Source: Calothrix membranacea FACHB-236 (GTDB lineage Bacteria > Cyanobacteriota > Cyanobacteriia > Cyanobacteriales > Nostocaceae). From it: a stretch of 64,000 bases of DNA. Shown piece after piece: positions 52,441 to 61,653 of this stretch. Position 1 is the first letter of the stretch; the number at the start of each line of letters is the position of its first letter. Location of the stretch: assembly GCF_014696315.1 (NCBI RefSeq), contig NZ_JACJPX010000013.1, forward strand, positions 62,001 to 126,000. Reading direction: 5' to 3'. The notes below the pieces were generated by a model that saw nothing but the letters and a program-made list of their open reading frames with translations, made no database searches and was not told the DNA's origin. The translations under genes and the position numbers were made by a program.

Positions 52441-54909
52441 ATGTTTGAACGCTTCACAGAAAAAGCTATTAAGGTAATCATGCTGGCCCAAGAAGAGGCC
52501 CGCCGTTTAGGCCACAATTTCGTCGGCACTGAACAGATCCTCCTGGGTCTGATTGGTGAAGGGACGGGAGTTGCGGCCAAGGTGCTGAAATCAATGGGTG
52601 TCAATCTCAAAGATGCCCGAATTGAAGTAGAAAAAATCATAGGACGGGGTTCGGGCTTTGTTGCTGTGGAAATTCCCTTTACGCCACGGGCAAAGCGGGT
52701 TCTGGAACTATCTTTAGAAGAAGCGCGCCAATTAGGCCATAACTACATTGGCACCGAACATCTGCTGTTGGGCCTGATCCGAGAAGGGGAAGGTGTGGCA
52801 GCCAGGGTGTTGGAAAACCTCGGCGTGGATCTATCGAAGGTACGAACCCAAGTCATTCGGATGTTGGGCGAAACAGCTGAAGTCACCCAAGGAGGCCCCT
52901 CTGGGCGCACCAAAACTCCAACCTTGGATGAATTTGGTTCCAACCTCACCCAAATGGCAACAGACAACAAACTCGATCCTGTGGTGGGACGCGCCAAAGA
53001 AATCGAGCGAGTTATCCAAATATTGGGTCGCCGGACAAAAAATAACCCAGTGCTGATAGGTGAACCAGGGGTTGGTAAAACAGCGATCGCTGAAGGTTTA
53101 GCGAGCCGCATTGCCAACAAAGATGTCCCCGACATACTGGAAGACAAGCGCGTAGTCACACTGGATATTGGTTTACTTGTAGCCGGAACCAAGTACCGGG
53201 GTGAATTTGAAGAACGCCTGAAGAAAATCATGGACGAGATTCGTCAGGCGGGTAACGTAATTCTCGTGATTGACGAGGTACACACCCTGATTGGTGCAGG
53301 TGCAGCCGAAGGCGCAATCGACGCTGCGAACATCCTCAAGCCAGCTTTGGCTAGAGGTGAGTTGCAATGTATTGGTGCGACCACCCTAGATGAATATCGC
53401 AAACACATCGAAAGGGATGCAGCATTAGAGCGCCGCTTCCAACCAGTAATGGTAGGCGAACCCTCAGTTGATGAAACAATTGAGATTTTGTACGGTCTGC
53501 GCGATCGCTACGAGCAACACCACAAACTAAAAATTTCCGATGAAGCCTTGGTGGCGGCAGCTAAATTATCTGATCGTTATATTAGCGATCGCTATCTGCC
53601 AGATAAAGCCATCGACTTAATCGACGAAGCAGGTTCCCGAGTCCGGTTGATTAACTCCCAATTGCCCCCCGCAGCCAAAGAGTTAGACAAAGAACTGCGC
53701 CAAATCTTAAAAGAAAAAGATGATGCAGTTCGCTCCCAAGACTTCGACCGCGCTGGAGAACTGCGCGATCGCGAAATGGAAATTAAAGCCGAAATTCGCG
53801 CGATCGCTCAAAGCAAGACCAATGCTTCTGGTAACGAAGGTTTAGAACCCGTAGTTACAGAAGAGGACATTGCCCACATCGTCGCATCCTGGACGGGAGT
53901 TCCGGTGAACAAACTCACCGAATCCGAATCCGAGAAGCTGTTGCACATGGAAGACACCCTACATCAGCGCCTAATTGGACAAGAAGACGCTGTGAAGGCA
54001 GTTTCCCGCGCAATTCGCCGCGCTCGTGTCGGTTTGAAAAATCCCAATCGACCCATCGCCAGCTTTGTCTTCTCAGGCCCTACGGGCGTTGGTAAAACTG
54101 AATTGGCGAAATCTTTGGCTTCTTACTTCTTCGGTTCCGAAGAAGCAATGATTCGCCTAGATATGTCGGAATATATGGAGCGTCACACCGTCAGCAAACT
54201 GATCGGTTCACCTCCAGGTTACGTTGGCTATAACGAAGGCGGTCAGCTAACCGAAGCAGTAAGACGTAGACCTTACACCGTGGTGCTATTCGACGAAATC
54301 GAAAAAGCTCACCCCGATGTCTTCAACATGCTGCTGCAAATTTTAGAAGACGGTCGCTTAACCGATGCTAAAGGTCGCACCGTAGACTTTAAGAACACCT
54401 TGTTGATTTTGACATCTAACATCGGTTCCAAGGTAATTGAAAAAGGTGGTGGCGGTATCGGCTTCGAGTTTGCTGACGATGCTAGCGAATCGCAATACAA
54501 CCGCATTCGCTCCTTGGTGAACGAAGAACTGAAGCAATACTTCCGTCCAGAGTTCCTCAACCGTCTAGATGAAATTATCGTCTTCCGTCAGTTGAGCAAG
54601 GCCGAAGTTACAGAAATCGCCGACATCATGCTCAAAGAAGTATTTGGTCGCCTGACCGAAAAAGGTATCACCTTAGAAGTCACCGACCGCTTCAAAGACC
54701 GCCTCATCCAAGAAGGCTACAGTCCCAGCTACGGCGCACGACCATTACGTCGAGCAATTATGCGCTTGTTAGAAGATAGCTTGGCTGAAGAGATTCTCTC
54801 TGGTCGCATTAAGGATGGCGATACAGCCCTGGTTGATGTTGATGAAAACGGTAACGTTCAAGTCAGTTCTCAACAGCGTCGGGAATTATTATCCCAAGGT
54901 GCTGAGTAA
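52441..54909 (+). CDS. clpC: ATP-dependent Clp protease ATPase ClpC
   Basis: The 822-residue Hsp100 unfoldase feeds proteins to ClpP-type proteases. It shows two N-terminal Clp repeats ([15 protein letters not shown] and [15 protein letters not shown]), first AAA Walker A GEPGVGKT near 210, a UVR-like middle element ([19 protein letters not shown]), second Walker [10 protein letters not shown] near 545, and the C-terminal [10 protein letters not shown]. Length is that of cyanobacterial ClpC. Start [12 protein letters not shown] is the universal ClpC start. A canonical terminator ends it 47 bases after the stop. Confidence 0.97.
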   Translation: MFERFTEKAIKVIMLAQEEARRLGHNFVGTEQILLGLIGEGTGVAAKVLKSMGVNLKDARIEVEKIIGRGSGFVAVEIPFTPRAKRVLELSLEEARQLGHNYIGTEHLLLGLIREGEGVAARVLENLGVDLSKVRTQVIRMLGETAEVTQGGPSGRTKTPTLDEFGSNLTQMATDNKLDPVVGRAKEIERVIQILGRRTKNNPVLIGEPGVGKTAIAEGLASRIANKDVPDILEDKRVVTLDIGLLVAGTKYRGEFEERLKKIMDEIRQAGNVILVIDEVHTLIGAGAAEGAIDAANILKPALARGELQCIGATTLDEYRKHIERDAALERRFQPVMVGEPSVDETIEILYGLRDRYEQHHKLKISDEALVAAAKLSDRYISDRYLPDKAIDLIDEAGSRVRLINSQLPPAAKELDKELRQILKEKDDAVRSQDFDRAGELRDREMEIKAEIRAIAQSKTNASGNEGLEPVVTEEDIAHIVASWTGVPVNKLTESESEKLLHMEDTLHQRLIGQEDAVKAVSRAIRRARVGLKNPNRPIASFVFSGPTGVGKTELAKSLASYFFGSEEAMIRLDMSEYMERHTVSKLIGSPPGYVGYNEGGQLTEAVRRRPYTVVLFDEIEKAHPDVFNMLLQILEDGRLTDAKGRTVDFKNTLLILTSNIGSKVIEKGGGGIGFEFADDASESQYNRIRSLVNEELKQYFRPEFLNRLDEIIVFRQLSKAEVTEIADIMLKEVFGRLTEKGITLEVTDRFKDRLIQEGYSPSYGARPLRRAIMRLLEDSLAEEILSGRIKDGDTALVDVDENGNVQVSSQQRRELLSQGAE

Positions 54910-54955
54910 AATTTAAAATTTAAAATTTGGGATTAAATCTCAAATTAAAAAATGC

Positions 54956-54989
54956 AAACGGTAGAGTATTAATTGCTCTACCGTTTTTT
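54956..54989 (+). terminator. clpC intrinsic terminator
   Basis: aaacggtagag (54956-54966) pairs with ctctaccgttt (54976-54986) around a 9-nt loop and runs into six T. Stem of eleven pairs immediately after clpC. Confidence 0.92.
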
Positions 54990-55134
54990 GTGTGAAAACT
55001 TCTAGAGTTTGCAATCGATTTGATTCTTAGTATATTTGATCAATCTATTCGATGTTCATCATGCTCAGTCTGCGGGAAAACTGAAAATAGGCGCTGAAAT
55101 CGCTGCAAGCATTTGAGTAAGAGTCAAACAGAGC

Positions 55135-58011
55135 ATGGATAAAATTTCACAGATTGATACTGTTCAAAGTTTTGTAGAACTAATTGGTGATCATGATAAA
55201 CTCTGGAAGCTTTTACATAAAAGAAAACTTAGCCGCCTTAAAGAACAAGTTAAATATAATGATCCAAAACAAAATATATCAGGTGTAAAGTATTATACTC
55301 AAGGCATAGTTTATGCAGTACATGAACTAGAAACGTCGGAAGTTACAATTGAGATTAAATATGTAGATGGAGCTATTTTTAGGTATAAAAAGGCGCAATT
55401 TCTTAGAAAATTTGACAAGATATCACCACCACTTTCTTGCCAAGAAATTTCTGAATTAGTTCGTAGGGAGAAAGAACAAAAAGACAAACAAAAATGGCAA
55501 ACAACAAAACAGACTTTACTTGAAAATTTAAAAGGACAGTTTGATAATAATTTTCTTAACGTTGATAATTTTTATCAAGCCCAATGTACTATACACATAT
55601 TATTTAAAGAGTACCAAACTGAAAAGTTGAATTATATCCAATCTTGGGTACAACGCCATTTAAATTCTTCACCTGACCTTGAGCAAGCAGCAGCAATTGG
55701 TGGGCTTGAAAAGCATATACAAGTAGTAGCAAGGGCTGGAAGCGGGAAAACTTCTACTTTGGTTAACCGCACTTTATTTTTACAAAAACATTGTGGTATT
55801 GCACCTAATGAAATATTAATTTTAGCATTTAACCGCAAAGCAGCAGATGAGATACGAGAACGCCTTACTCTACAATTACAAAGTTATATTCCTCATGTAA
55901 TGACTTTCCACGCTTTAGCCTATGCTTTAGTTCATCCTGAAGAAAATATTCTTTTTAATGAACAAAATGGTGGACAGAATAAAAGTCATGTTCTACAAAG
56001 TGTAATTGATAACTATTTACATGATCCAATTTTTTACGAGAAAATTCGTGTGTTGATGATGGCACATTTTCGTGAAGATTGGGAACGTATACTCTTAGGA
56101 GGCTATGATAAAAACCCTGAAGAAATGCTGCGTTACCGTCGCTCTTTGCCTAAAGAAGGGATTGATGGAACATACTTTAAATCTTTTGGAGAAAAACTTA
56201 TAGGTGATTTTTTATTTGAACACAATATTTCATATAAATACGAGCGTAATTTTTGGTGGGATGGCATAAATTATCGCCCTGACTTTACAATTTCTACTGG
56301 AGATAACCAAGGTGTAGTTATCGAATATTTTGGGCTAGAAGGCGATCCAGATTACGATATTATGTCTGATGCCAAGCGAGAATATTGGCAAAATCATCGT
56401 AATTGGCATTTTGTGGAATTATCTCCAAGAACTATTAGGGTTGAGGGAGTGGAAGCTTTCTGTGCTTTACTTAAGCAATATATAGAAAATCACGGTATTA
56501 AATGCGATCGCTTGAGTGAAGAAGAGATTTGGAAGAAAATTAAAGTTAGAGCTATAGACCGCTTTACTAAAGTAGTAGAAGGATTTATCCAGCGTTGTCG
56601 CAAACTCTGCCTAGACTTAGAATCATTAGCTAACATTGTTGACAATCATAACCCTGCTAGTCATGTTGAGCAGCAGTTTTTAGAATTAGCGCAAAGGTTT
56701 TATCAATCGTATTTAAAACGCCTTCAGGAAACAGGCGAGGATGATTTTGATGGACTAATGCAACAAGCTGCAGTTCTTGTGAAATCAGGACAAACTATAT
56801 TTAAGCGAAAATCTGGTAGTGGTGATATCAAGTCTATTCGATACGTACTGATTGATGAATATCAAGACTTTTCATTACTCTTCCACAATTTAATAGAAGC
56901 AATCAGAGAACAAAATCCTCAAGCACAATTTTTCTGTGTTGGTGATGACTGGCAAGCAATTAATGGCTTTGCTGGGTCTGATTTACGCTTTTACCAAAAT
57001 TTTGGTCAATTTTTTCAACCTTCGCACAAACTCTATATATCAACTAACTACCGTTCAGCTGCTTCAATTGTTGATATTGGTAATACATTGATGCAGGGAT
57101 GGGGTAATCCTGCTCGCGCACATACATCTAGTCCTGGAATAGTTGAAATTGCTGATATTGGGCAATTTGAACCAACAATAAAAGAGCAAGAACAGCATTC
57201 TGGGGATATCATAACGCCTGCCATATTACGCTTAGTAGATAAAACTATCCAAAGCGGTAAAAAAGTTGTTTTACTAAGTCGTAAGAATAGTTTGCCTTGG
57301 TATGTGAATTACGGCAAGCAAAAAGCTAAATCAAAAGATAGCTCTCTTGAAAGTTTTCTACATTTGGTACGTTCTTATCTTCCCGAAAATTTCAGGGATG
57401 CTGTAACTATATCAACGGCACATAAATATAAAGGTCTTCAAAATGATGTTGTTATTATAATTGATGCTGTTCCTCGTTCTTATCCATTAGTACATCCTGA
57501 TTTAGCGTTCACTCGTGTTTTTGGAGATAACATTGAACAAGTGATTGATGAAGAACGTCGTCTTTTTTACGTTGCTTTAACTCGTGCGGTAGAGCATTTG
57601 TTTATTCTCACTGAGAGAAACAACTTCTCACCTTTTCTTGAGGAATTAAAAATTAAGAAAAAACTTAATTTACTAGATTGGTTAGATTACCCACATTGCA
57701 ATAGAACTATAAACAGCATTACCATTAAAGTAGGGAATCAAGCGGGCCGAGGTACACAACCCACTATTGCAATCAAAGCATTACTGAAGGCTGAAGGTTA
57801 TATATGGAAAGGTACAGATAAAGCTTGGTGTCGCACATACCCAAAACAAGATTTTTCAATACAACAATATTTTGATCAGGCTGAATGGATTTCTTCTGCT
57901 GCTGGAATCGAGGTGCAATTTTATGATGAATTGGAGAATATTCTGGCAAAGTATCATATTGAGCCTGGGCAATGTACTCCAATCATTAACAATATTCCTA
58001 AATCTGATTGA
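55135..58011 (+). CDS. UvrD/Rep-type DNA helicase with embedded nuclease-like domain
   Basis: The 958-residue protein has superfamily 1 helicase motifs: Walker A ARAGSGKT (199-206), AFNRKAADEI, LIDEYQDFS, FCVGDDWQAINGFAGSD, STNYRS, TISTAHKYKGLQNDVV and FYVALTRAVEHLFI. Between motifs Ia and II (residues about 340-440) is inserted a PD-(D/E)xK-like domain: FGEKLIGDFLFEH, PDF (Asp383) and VVIEYFG (Glu397), with the usual Lys replaced. The N-terminal 180 residues are family-specific (WYL-like beta barrel is possible around 45-95). Such proteins resemble HelD/helicase IV rather than UvrD proper and probably act in DNA repair or defence. The C-terminal 110 residues hold no known motif. It is transcribed alone after the clpC terminator. 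Confidence 0.88.
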   Translation: MDKISQIDTVQSFVELIGDHDKLWKLLHKRKLSRLKEQVKYNDPKQNISGVKYYTQGIVYAVHELETSEVTIEIKYVDGAIFRYKKAQFLRKFDKISPPLSCQEISELVRREKEQKDKQKWQTTKQTLLENLKGQFDNNFLNVDNFYQAQCTIHILFKEYQTEKLNYIQSWVQRHLNSSPDLEQAAAIGGLEKHIQVVARAGSGKTSTLVNRTLFLQKHCGIAPNEILILAFNRKAADEIRERLTLQLQSYIPHVMTFHALAYALVHPEENILFNEQNGGQNKSHVLQSVIDNYLHDPIFYEKIRVLMMAHFREDWERILLGGYDKNPEEMLRYRRSLPKEGIDGTYFKSFGEKLIGDFLFEHNISYKYERNFWWDGINYRPDFTISTGDNQGVVIEYFGLEGDPDYDIMSDAKREYWQNHRNWHFVELSPRTIRVEGVEAFCALLKQYIENHGIKCDRLSEEEIWKKIKVRAIDRFTKVVEGFIQRCRKLCLDLESLANIVDNHNPASHVEQQFLELAQRFYQSYLKRLQETGEDDFDGLMQQAAVLVKSGQTIFKRKSGSGDIKSIRYVLIDEYQDFSLLFHNLIEAIREQNPQAQFFCVGDDWQAINGFAGSDLRFYQNFGQFFQPSHKLYISTNYRSAASIVDIGNTLMQGWGNPARAHTSSPGIVEIADIGQFEPTIKEQEQHSGDIITPAILRLVDKTIQSGKKVVLLSRKNSLPWYVNYGKQKAKSKDSSLESFLHLVRSYLPENFRDAVTISTAHKYKGLQNDVVIIIDAVPRSYPLVHPDLAFTRVFGDNIEQVIDEERRLFYVALTRAVEHLFILTERNNFSPFLEELKIKKKLNLLDWLDYPHCNRTINSITIKVGNQAGRGTQPTIAIKALLKAEGYIWKGTDKAWCRTYPKQDFSIQQYFDQAEWISSAAGIEVQFYDELENILAKYHIEPGQCTPIINNIPKSD

Positions 58012-58398
58012 AATTAAAAGATAGTTTGAGCAAGGAAGTAAATAAGAAAAACCGACTGGCTGTATCGCTCTACCAGTCGGCAACTAGCTTACCTTACTTT
58101 TCAGAAGGAGACAATAAGACAACAAAACGGATAATGTTCTAAAACCTTGCCTTATAATTGCAACAATTAAAATTAGGTATTGGAATTACCTATTTACTAT
58201 ACCTAAAATTGTGCTTGTATCGAATCAGACAGGCTATAGTTCATTTTCAGCGCTTTTGCCTATAATTGGTAGATGCGATAGCCCAATTAATAATGCTTGT
58301 ATGGGTTGAATGTAGAACCCAACTTGATTACAAGTATACCTTGAGTGTCAAAATAATCAAGGTATTTGTACCACTTTTTTTACTGGCTGAAAAATTCT
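58012..58398. other. Gap between the helicase and lepB
   Basis: A hairpin ccgactgg (58052-58059) / ccagtcgg (58073-58080) with a 13-nt loop lies 40 bases after the helicase stop. It has no T-run on the plus strand but has TTTTTCTTATTT on the minus strand. The rest of the gap, to the lepB start, is AT-rich and must contain its promoter. Confidence 0.5.
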
Positions 58399-58971
58399 AT
58401 GACTCCTCACGAAAGTGAAGCAAAAGATAGCCCAGCGTCATCTAAAATATGGCGTAGTTGGCAGGAAAATCTAACTTTAGTTGCGATCGCGTTATGTTTG
58501 GCATTTCTGATTCGGACTTTTATTGCCGAACCGCGCTTTATCCCTTCGGATTCTATGTTACCCACCTTGCACACAGGCGATCGCCTGGTTGTGGAAAAAA
58601 TCTCTTATAAATTTCATCCGCCTAAAACTGGGGATATTATTGTTTTTCAGCCACCAGAAGAACTGCAACGCCGAGGATATCCTAAAGACCAAGCTTTTAT
58701 CAAGCGGGTGATTGGTGAACCGGGAGAAATTGTGAGTGTTGCTCATGGTAAAGTTTACCTCAACGGTCAAGCCTTGCAAGAAGACTATATTGCTGAACAA
58801 CCAAATAATCCTTACCCACCACAAGTAGTTCCAGAAGGCGAATTTTTTGTCATGGGTGATAATCGCAACGATAGCAATGACTCTCGTTACTGGGGTTTTT
58901 TACCTAGAAAAAATATCATTGGTCGAGCCACATTCCGTTTTTGGCCTCTTGACCGCTTTGGGTTTATTTAA
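58399..58971 (+). CDS. lepB: Signal peptidase I
   Basis: The 190-residue membrane-bound peptidase cuts signal peptides from exported or thylakoid-lumen proteins. It has one N-terminal helix (LTLVAIALCLAFLIRTFI), the catalytic Ser in FIPSDSMLPTL, the general-base Lys in DQAFIKRVIGEPGE, and box D/E GDNRNDSNDSRYWGFLP. Length is typical of cyanobacterial LepB. The ATG at 58399 is chosen over an upstream TTG frame start at 58366. Active site would face the periplasm or lumen. Confidence 0.95.
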   Translation: MTPHESEAKDSPASSKIWRSWQENLTLVAIALCLAFLIRTFIAEPRFIPSDSMLPTLHTGDRLVVEKISYKFHPPKTGDIIVFQPPEELQRRGYPKDQAFIKRVIGEPGEIVSVAHGKVYLNGQALQEDYIAEQPNNPYPPQVVPEGEFFVMGDNRNDSNDSRYWGFLPRKNIIGRATFRFWPLDRFGFI

Positions 58972-59069
58972 TATTAGGGGTGCATAGGCTGGGGGCTAGA
59001 AGTTAAAAATAAAAAATAGCTTTTTTTATTTAATATTTCTTCCCCAGTCCTTAATCCCTAATCCCCAAC

Positions 59070-59603
59070 TTAAAACCTGAGATAATACATTAATTGCGCG
59101 ATCGCATCTGCTGGGAGTGCCAAGCGTTGCTGGAAATCCACTAAGCTCCTATAAGGCCCAGATGCTAAACGATTTTGCACTACAGCTTGCGCTAAAGATA
59201 TATCAATAAAAGGTATTTTTGCTAAATGTTCAACTGTTGCTAAATTGGGATTAAGTAAGGGTACCGGACATTCTAAAGATTCTTCATCATAGTAAGCAAA
59301 ATTAAGCAGTGGCTTGATTGGCTGTAATCGCTGCACAGGAATAGCCAAAGCTGCTGCAATATCCTCTATACAATAAAATTTAACACCGGAACGTGAAAGT
59401 TCTACGAGCGATCGCGCTTGATGAATGGAAAATCCAGGTAAGCGTAACCAATCATCTACAGTTGCTTGATTAGCATCAATATGAATCCCCAGTTGGATCG
59501 CCAGCTGAATTTCTTCCCCAGATTGCATTCTATAGTAAGGGTCATTGAGGAGCTGGGTACGGAGTTTTTGTAACCTGGGGTTGAAAGATAGCCAGTTTTT
59601 CAT
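59070..59603 (-). CDS. Helix-hairpin-helix (ComEA-like) protein
   Basis: The 177-residue protein carries two ComEA-type HhH segments: IDANQATVDDWLRLPGFSIHQARSLVELSRSG and LLNPNLATVEHLAKIPFIDISLAQAVVQNRLASGPYRSLVDF. They are common in DNA-binding and competence proteins, but no signal peptide or anchor is present, so direct DNA uptake is uncertain. It lies 13 bases downstream of the TM2-SHOCT gene and is very likely co-transcribed with it. Confidence 0.82.
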   Translation of the reverse strand: MKNWLSFNPRLQKLRTQLLNDPYYRMQSGEEIQLAIQLGIHIDANQATVDDWLRLPGFSIHQARSLVELSRSGVKFYCIEDIAAALAIPVQRLQPIKPLLNFAYYDEESLECPVPLLNPNLATVEHLAKIPFIDISLAQAVVQNRLASGPYRSLVDFQQRLALPADAIAQLMYYLRF

Positions 59604-59616
59604 ACTTTTTCTGGTT

Positions 59617-59991
59617 TCAAGAAATTTGGTCTAGCATCTGGCGGCGCTTTTGCTCAAATTCGTACTCAGAGATTAATCCATCTTGGCGCAGCTTATCTAA
59701 TTCTCGCAAAGCATCTGCGATCGCTCCTACCTGATTGCTTACCTGCTGTGAATTTTTGATTGCTGACTTACCAAAATTGAAATTGCGATCGAAAGCTTCT
59801 TCATCCTGAGCCAAATACCAAACCCCTTCGATAGCACTAGCCACCTTTGGAATAGGAGTCCATGAAAGCAAAACATACAATATTCCCCAGACAGGCTGTC
59901 CCAGATAAAACTTATGTAATCCTGAAATGGTCAGCGTGCCAGAAAAAGCTAAAATGGCGGCAACGCTGCGGCTTTTTCGCTTGGTCAACAT
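59617..59991 (-). CDS. TM2-SHOCT domain membrane protein
   Basis: The 124-residue protein has a TM2 domain with two hydrophobic hairpin segments, AAILAFSGTLTISGLHKFYLG and WGILYVLLSWTPIPKVASAIEGVWYLA, linked by the short GLHKFYLGQP turn. At its end is a SHOCT motif (LRELDKLRQDGLISEYEFEQKRRQML), a helical hairpin often found in oligomerising proteins. ATG at 59991 is preferred over TTG 60000. First gene of a pair with the HhH gene. Confidence 0.82.
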   Translation of the reverse strand: MLTKRKSRSVAAILAFSGTLTISGLHKFYLGQPVWGILYVLLSWTPIPKVASAIEGVWYLAQDEEAFDRNFNFGKSAIKNSQQVSNQVGAIADALRELDKLRQDGLISEYEFEQKRRQMLDQIS

Positions 59992-60000
59992 ATTCCCCAA

Positions 60001-60659
60001 TTTACCACTAGTACATTACCTACAATTAGATAGTCATCGTAGCAAAGCACCTGAATAAATGCAGCTAGTTAAGTAGTTTGGCGAAATTAAAGATAACTGG
60101 CTGAAGCTGTCATTTGTCATTGGTCATTGGTCATGGGTAAGGATTTTAAACCTATTTACGTTTATTAACATAGTTGGGTTTATTTTTACTGACTTACTTA
60201 TTTGGTGTTTGGCATGAGGTGTTTAGCGTTGGACTTCATTAGCTATTACTCAATCCCCAATTCCTTTAGCCACGACGAGAAAACGCAAACAAAATTAACT
60301 TTACCATTGGCTTTGCTGCCCTTTGCCTGTTCTCTACAGCAAATATTTATACTTCCCCTACTCTATATGAATCTATTTTATTGATTTTTGCTATGGCTTA
60401 TCAGTTCTCAATAAGTAGGCTATATTCAAATAACCTAGATACCGAGGAATTGCTCAAATTTATTGTATTTCCTAGCATTTATTTATATGTATTATGTAAT
60501 ATATTATATTACATCAATTATGGCTGAGGAAATCTGCCAAATAGCAAAAATTTGAGCCAAAATCCTAGAATAAGTTAGTCTTACCAAAAAAAATAAAATT
60601 CTCGGTTTTTAGTTGACTGAATTGTTGCACAACCCTTGCCTGTTGTTACTAAAAGCACG
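60001..60659. other. Gap before the small TPR gene
   Basis: Roughly 660 bp of AT-rich DNA with gtcattt/gtcattg heptamers near 60110-60140, a 21-bp perfect palindrome atgtaatata-t-tatattacat at 60494-60514, and a polypurine stretch. A frame at 60202-60384 has no start signal or family match. The palindrome lies about 145 bases upstream of the TPR start and could be an operator. Confidence 0.4.
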
Positions 60660-61079
60660 ATGCCCCTCATTCCGAAACTCAGAGAAAAACCAGTGGAACA
60701 GAAAGTAGACTCAAAAAATCATGTTCAACCCGTTGAACAAAACTACGCGGATCGTCACTACCAAAGGGCTGTTCAGTATGCCAACCAAAGCAACTGGCCA
60801 AGTTGTGTGCAAGAGCTACGTGAAGCTATCAAACTAGAGCCGAAAATTAGTGACTATCATGCATTACTAGGTGTTGCATATTTCCAGCAGAATTTTCAGG
60901 GAATGGCAACAGTTTATATTCGCCAAGCATTAAAACTAAATCCCCAACACCCTGTAGCGTTAAAATACGCTGCCAAGCTGAACGTTAAAGAATCTCAACC
61001 TGCCAATCCTAAATCAGCAGCAATTTCTGTAGGTATTGCCTCAGTATTAAGCCTGTTTACTTCACGCTCAGAATCTTGA
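60660..61079 (+). CDS. Small TPR protein
   Basis: The 139-residue protein has two TPR motifs: RHYQRAVQYANQSNWPSCVQELREAIKLEPK and DYHALLGVAYFQQNFQGMATVYIRQALKLNPQ, with HPVALKYAAKL beyond. The start is a basic segment, and the end is a weakly hydrophobic VGIASVLSLF without a clear anchor. Likely an adaptor; partner unknown. ATG 60660 is preferred over TTG 60636. Confidence 0.75.
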   Translation: MPLIPKLREKPVEQKVDSKNHVQPVEQNYADRHYQRAVQYANQSNWPSCVQELREAIKLEPKISDYHALLGVAYFQQNFQGMATVYIRQALKLNPQHPVALKYAAKLNVKESQPANPKSAAISVGIASVLSLFTSRSES

Positions 61080-61216
61080 GTCAAGTGTTGAAATTTCCCT
61101 AAAGAACCGTAAAGGAACCGAAGCTTATTCCCTAGAGTATTGCCCTAGATTAGAATAAAAACATAAGCAAAACCATAATTTGCTGAGTGTTAGCACTCAG
61201 TTGAATATTAAACAAA

Positions 61217-61540
61217 ATGGGATTCTTTGACTCTGAGATAGTTCAGCAAGAAGCAAAACAGCTGTTTGACGATTATCAAGCACTAATCAAGCTTGGCAAT
61301 AGCTACGGCAAATTTGACCGTGAAGGTAAAAAGCTGTTTATTGAGCAAATGGAAGCCATGATGGATCGATATCGCATCTTTATGAAGCGCTTTGAGCTAT
61401 CAGAAGATTTCATGGCACAAATGACTATGGAGCAGATGAAAACTCAACTAGGTCAGTTTGGAGTTACGCCCCAACAAATGTTTGACCAAATGCATCTTAC
61501 TCTACAACGGATGAAAGCAGAATTGGAAAAACAATCATAG
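61217..61540 (+). CDS. DUF1825 family protein
   Basis: The 107-residue protein is a standard cyanobacterial DUF1825 member: MGFFDSEIVQQEAKQLFDDYQALIKLG, the basic GKFDREGKKLFIEQMEAMMDRYRIFMKRFELSEDFMAQ, and a Gln/Met-rich C-terminal helix. It is all-helical and probably oligomeric. Function unknown; the family is present in most cyanobacteria. It follows the small TPR gene by about 140 bases in the same direction. Confidence 0.9.
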   Translation: MGFFDSEIVQQEAKQLFDDYQALIKLGNSYGKFDREGKKLFIEQMEAMMDRYRIFMKRFELSEDFMAQMTMEQMKTQLGQFGVTPQQMFDQMHLTLQRMKAELEKQS

Positions 61541-61653
61541 GATTTCAGGGCTAGAGGTTAGGGACTAGTACTGCTACTTTGGAAGTCAAAAGTTAAAAAC
61601 TGTATATTAATTAAGCTCCTAGTTCTTAGTCCCCAGTCTCTATTCCCTAATCT

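Noticed and set aside
52743-53231. Minus-strand open frame inside clpC
   Set aside because: Shadow frame of a highly codon-biased gene; clpC is unambiguous on the plus strand.
60202-60384. Small plus-strand open frame in the gap before the TPR gene
   Set aside because: No ribosome site, biased towards AT-rich and repeat DNA, and no family pattern.
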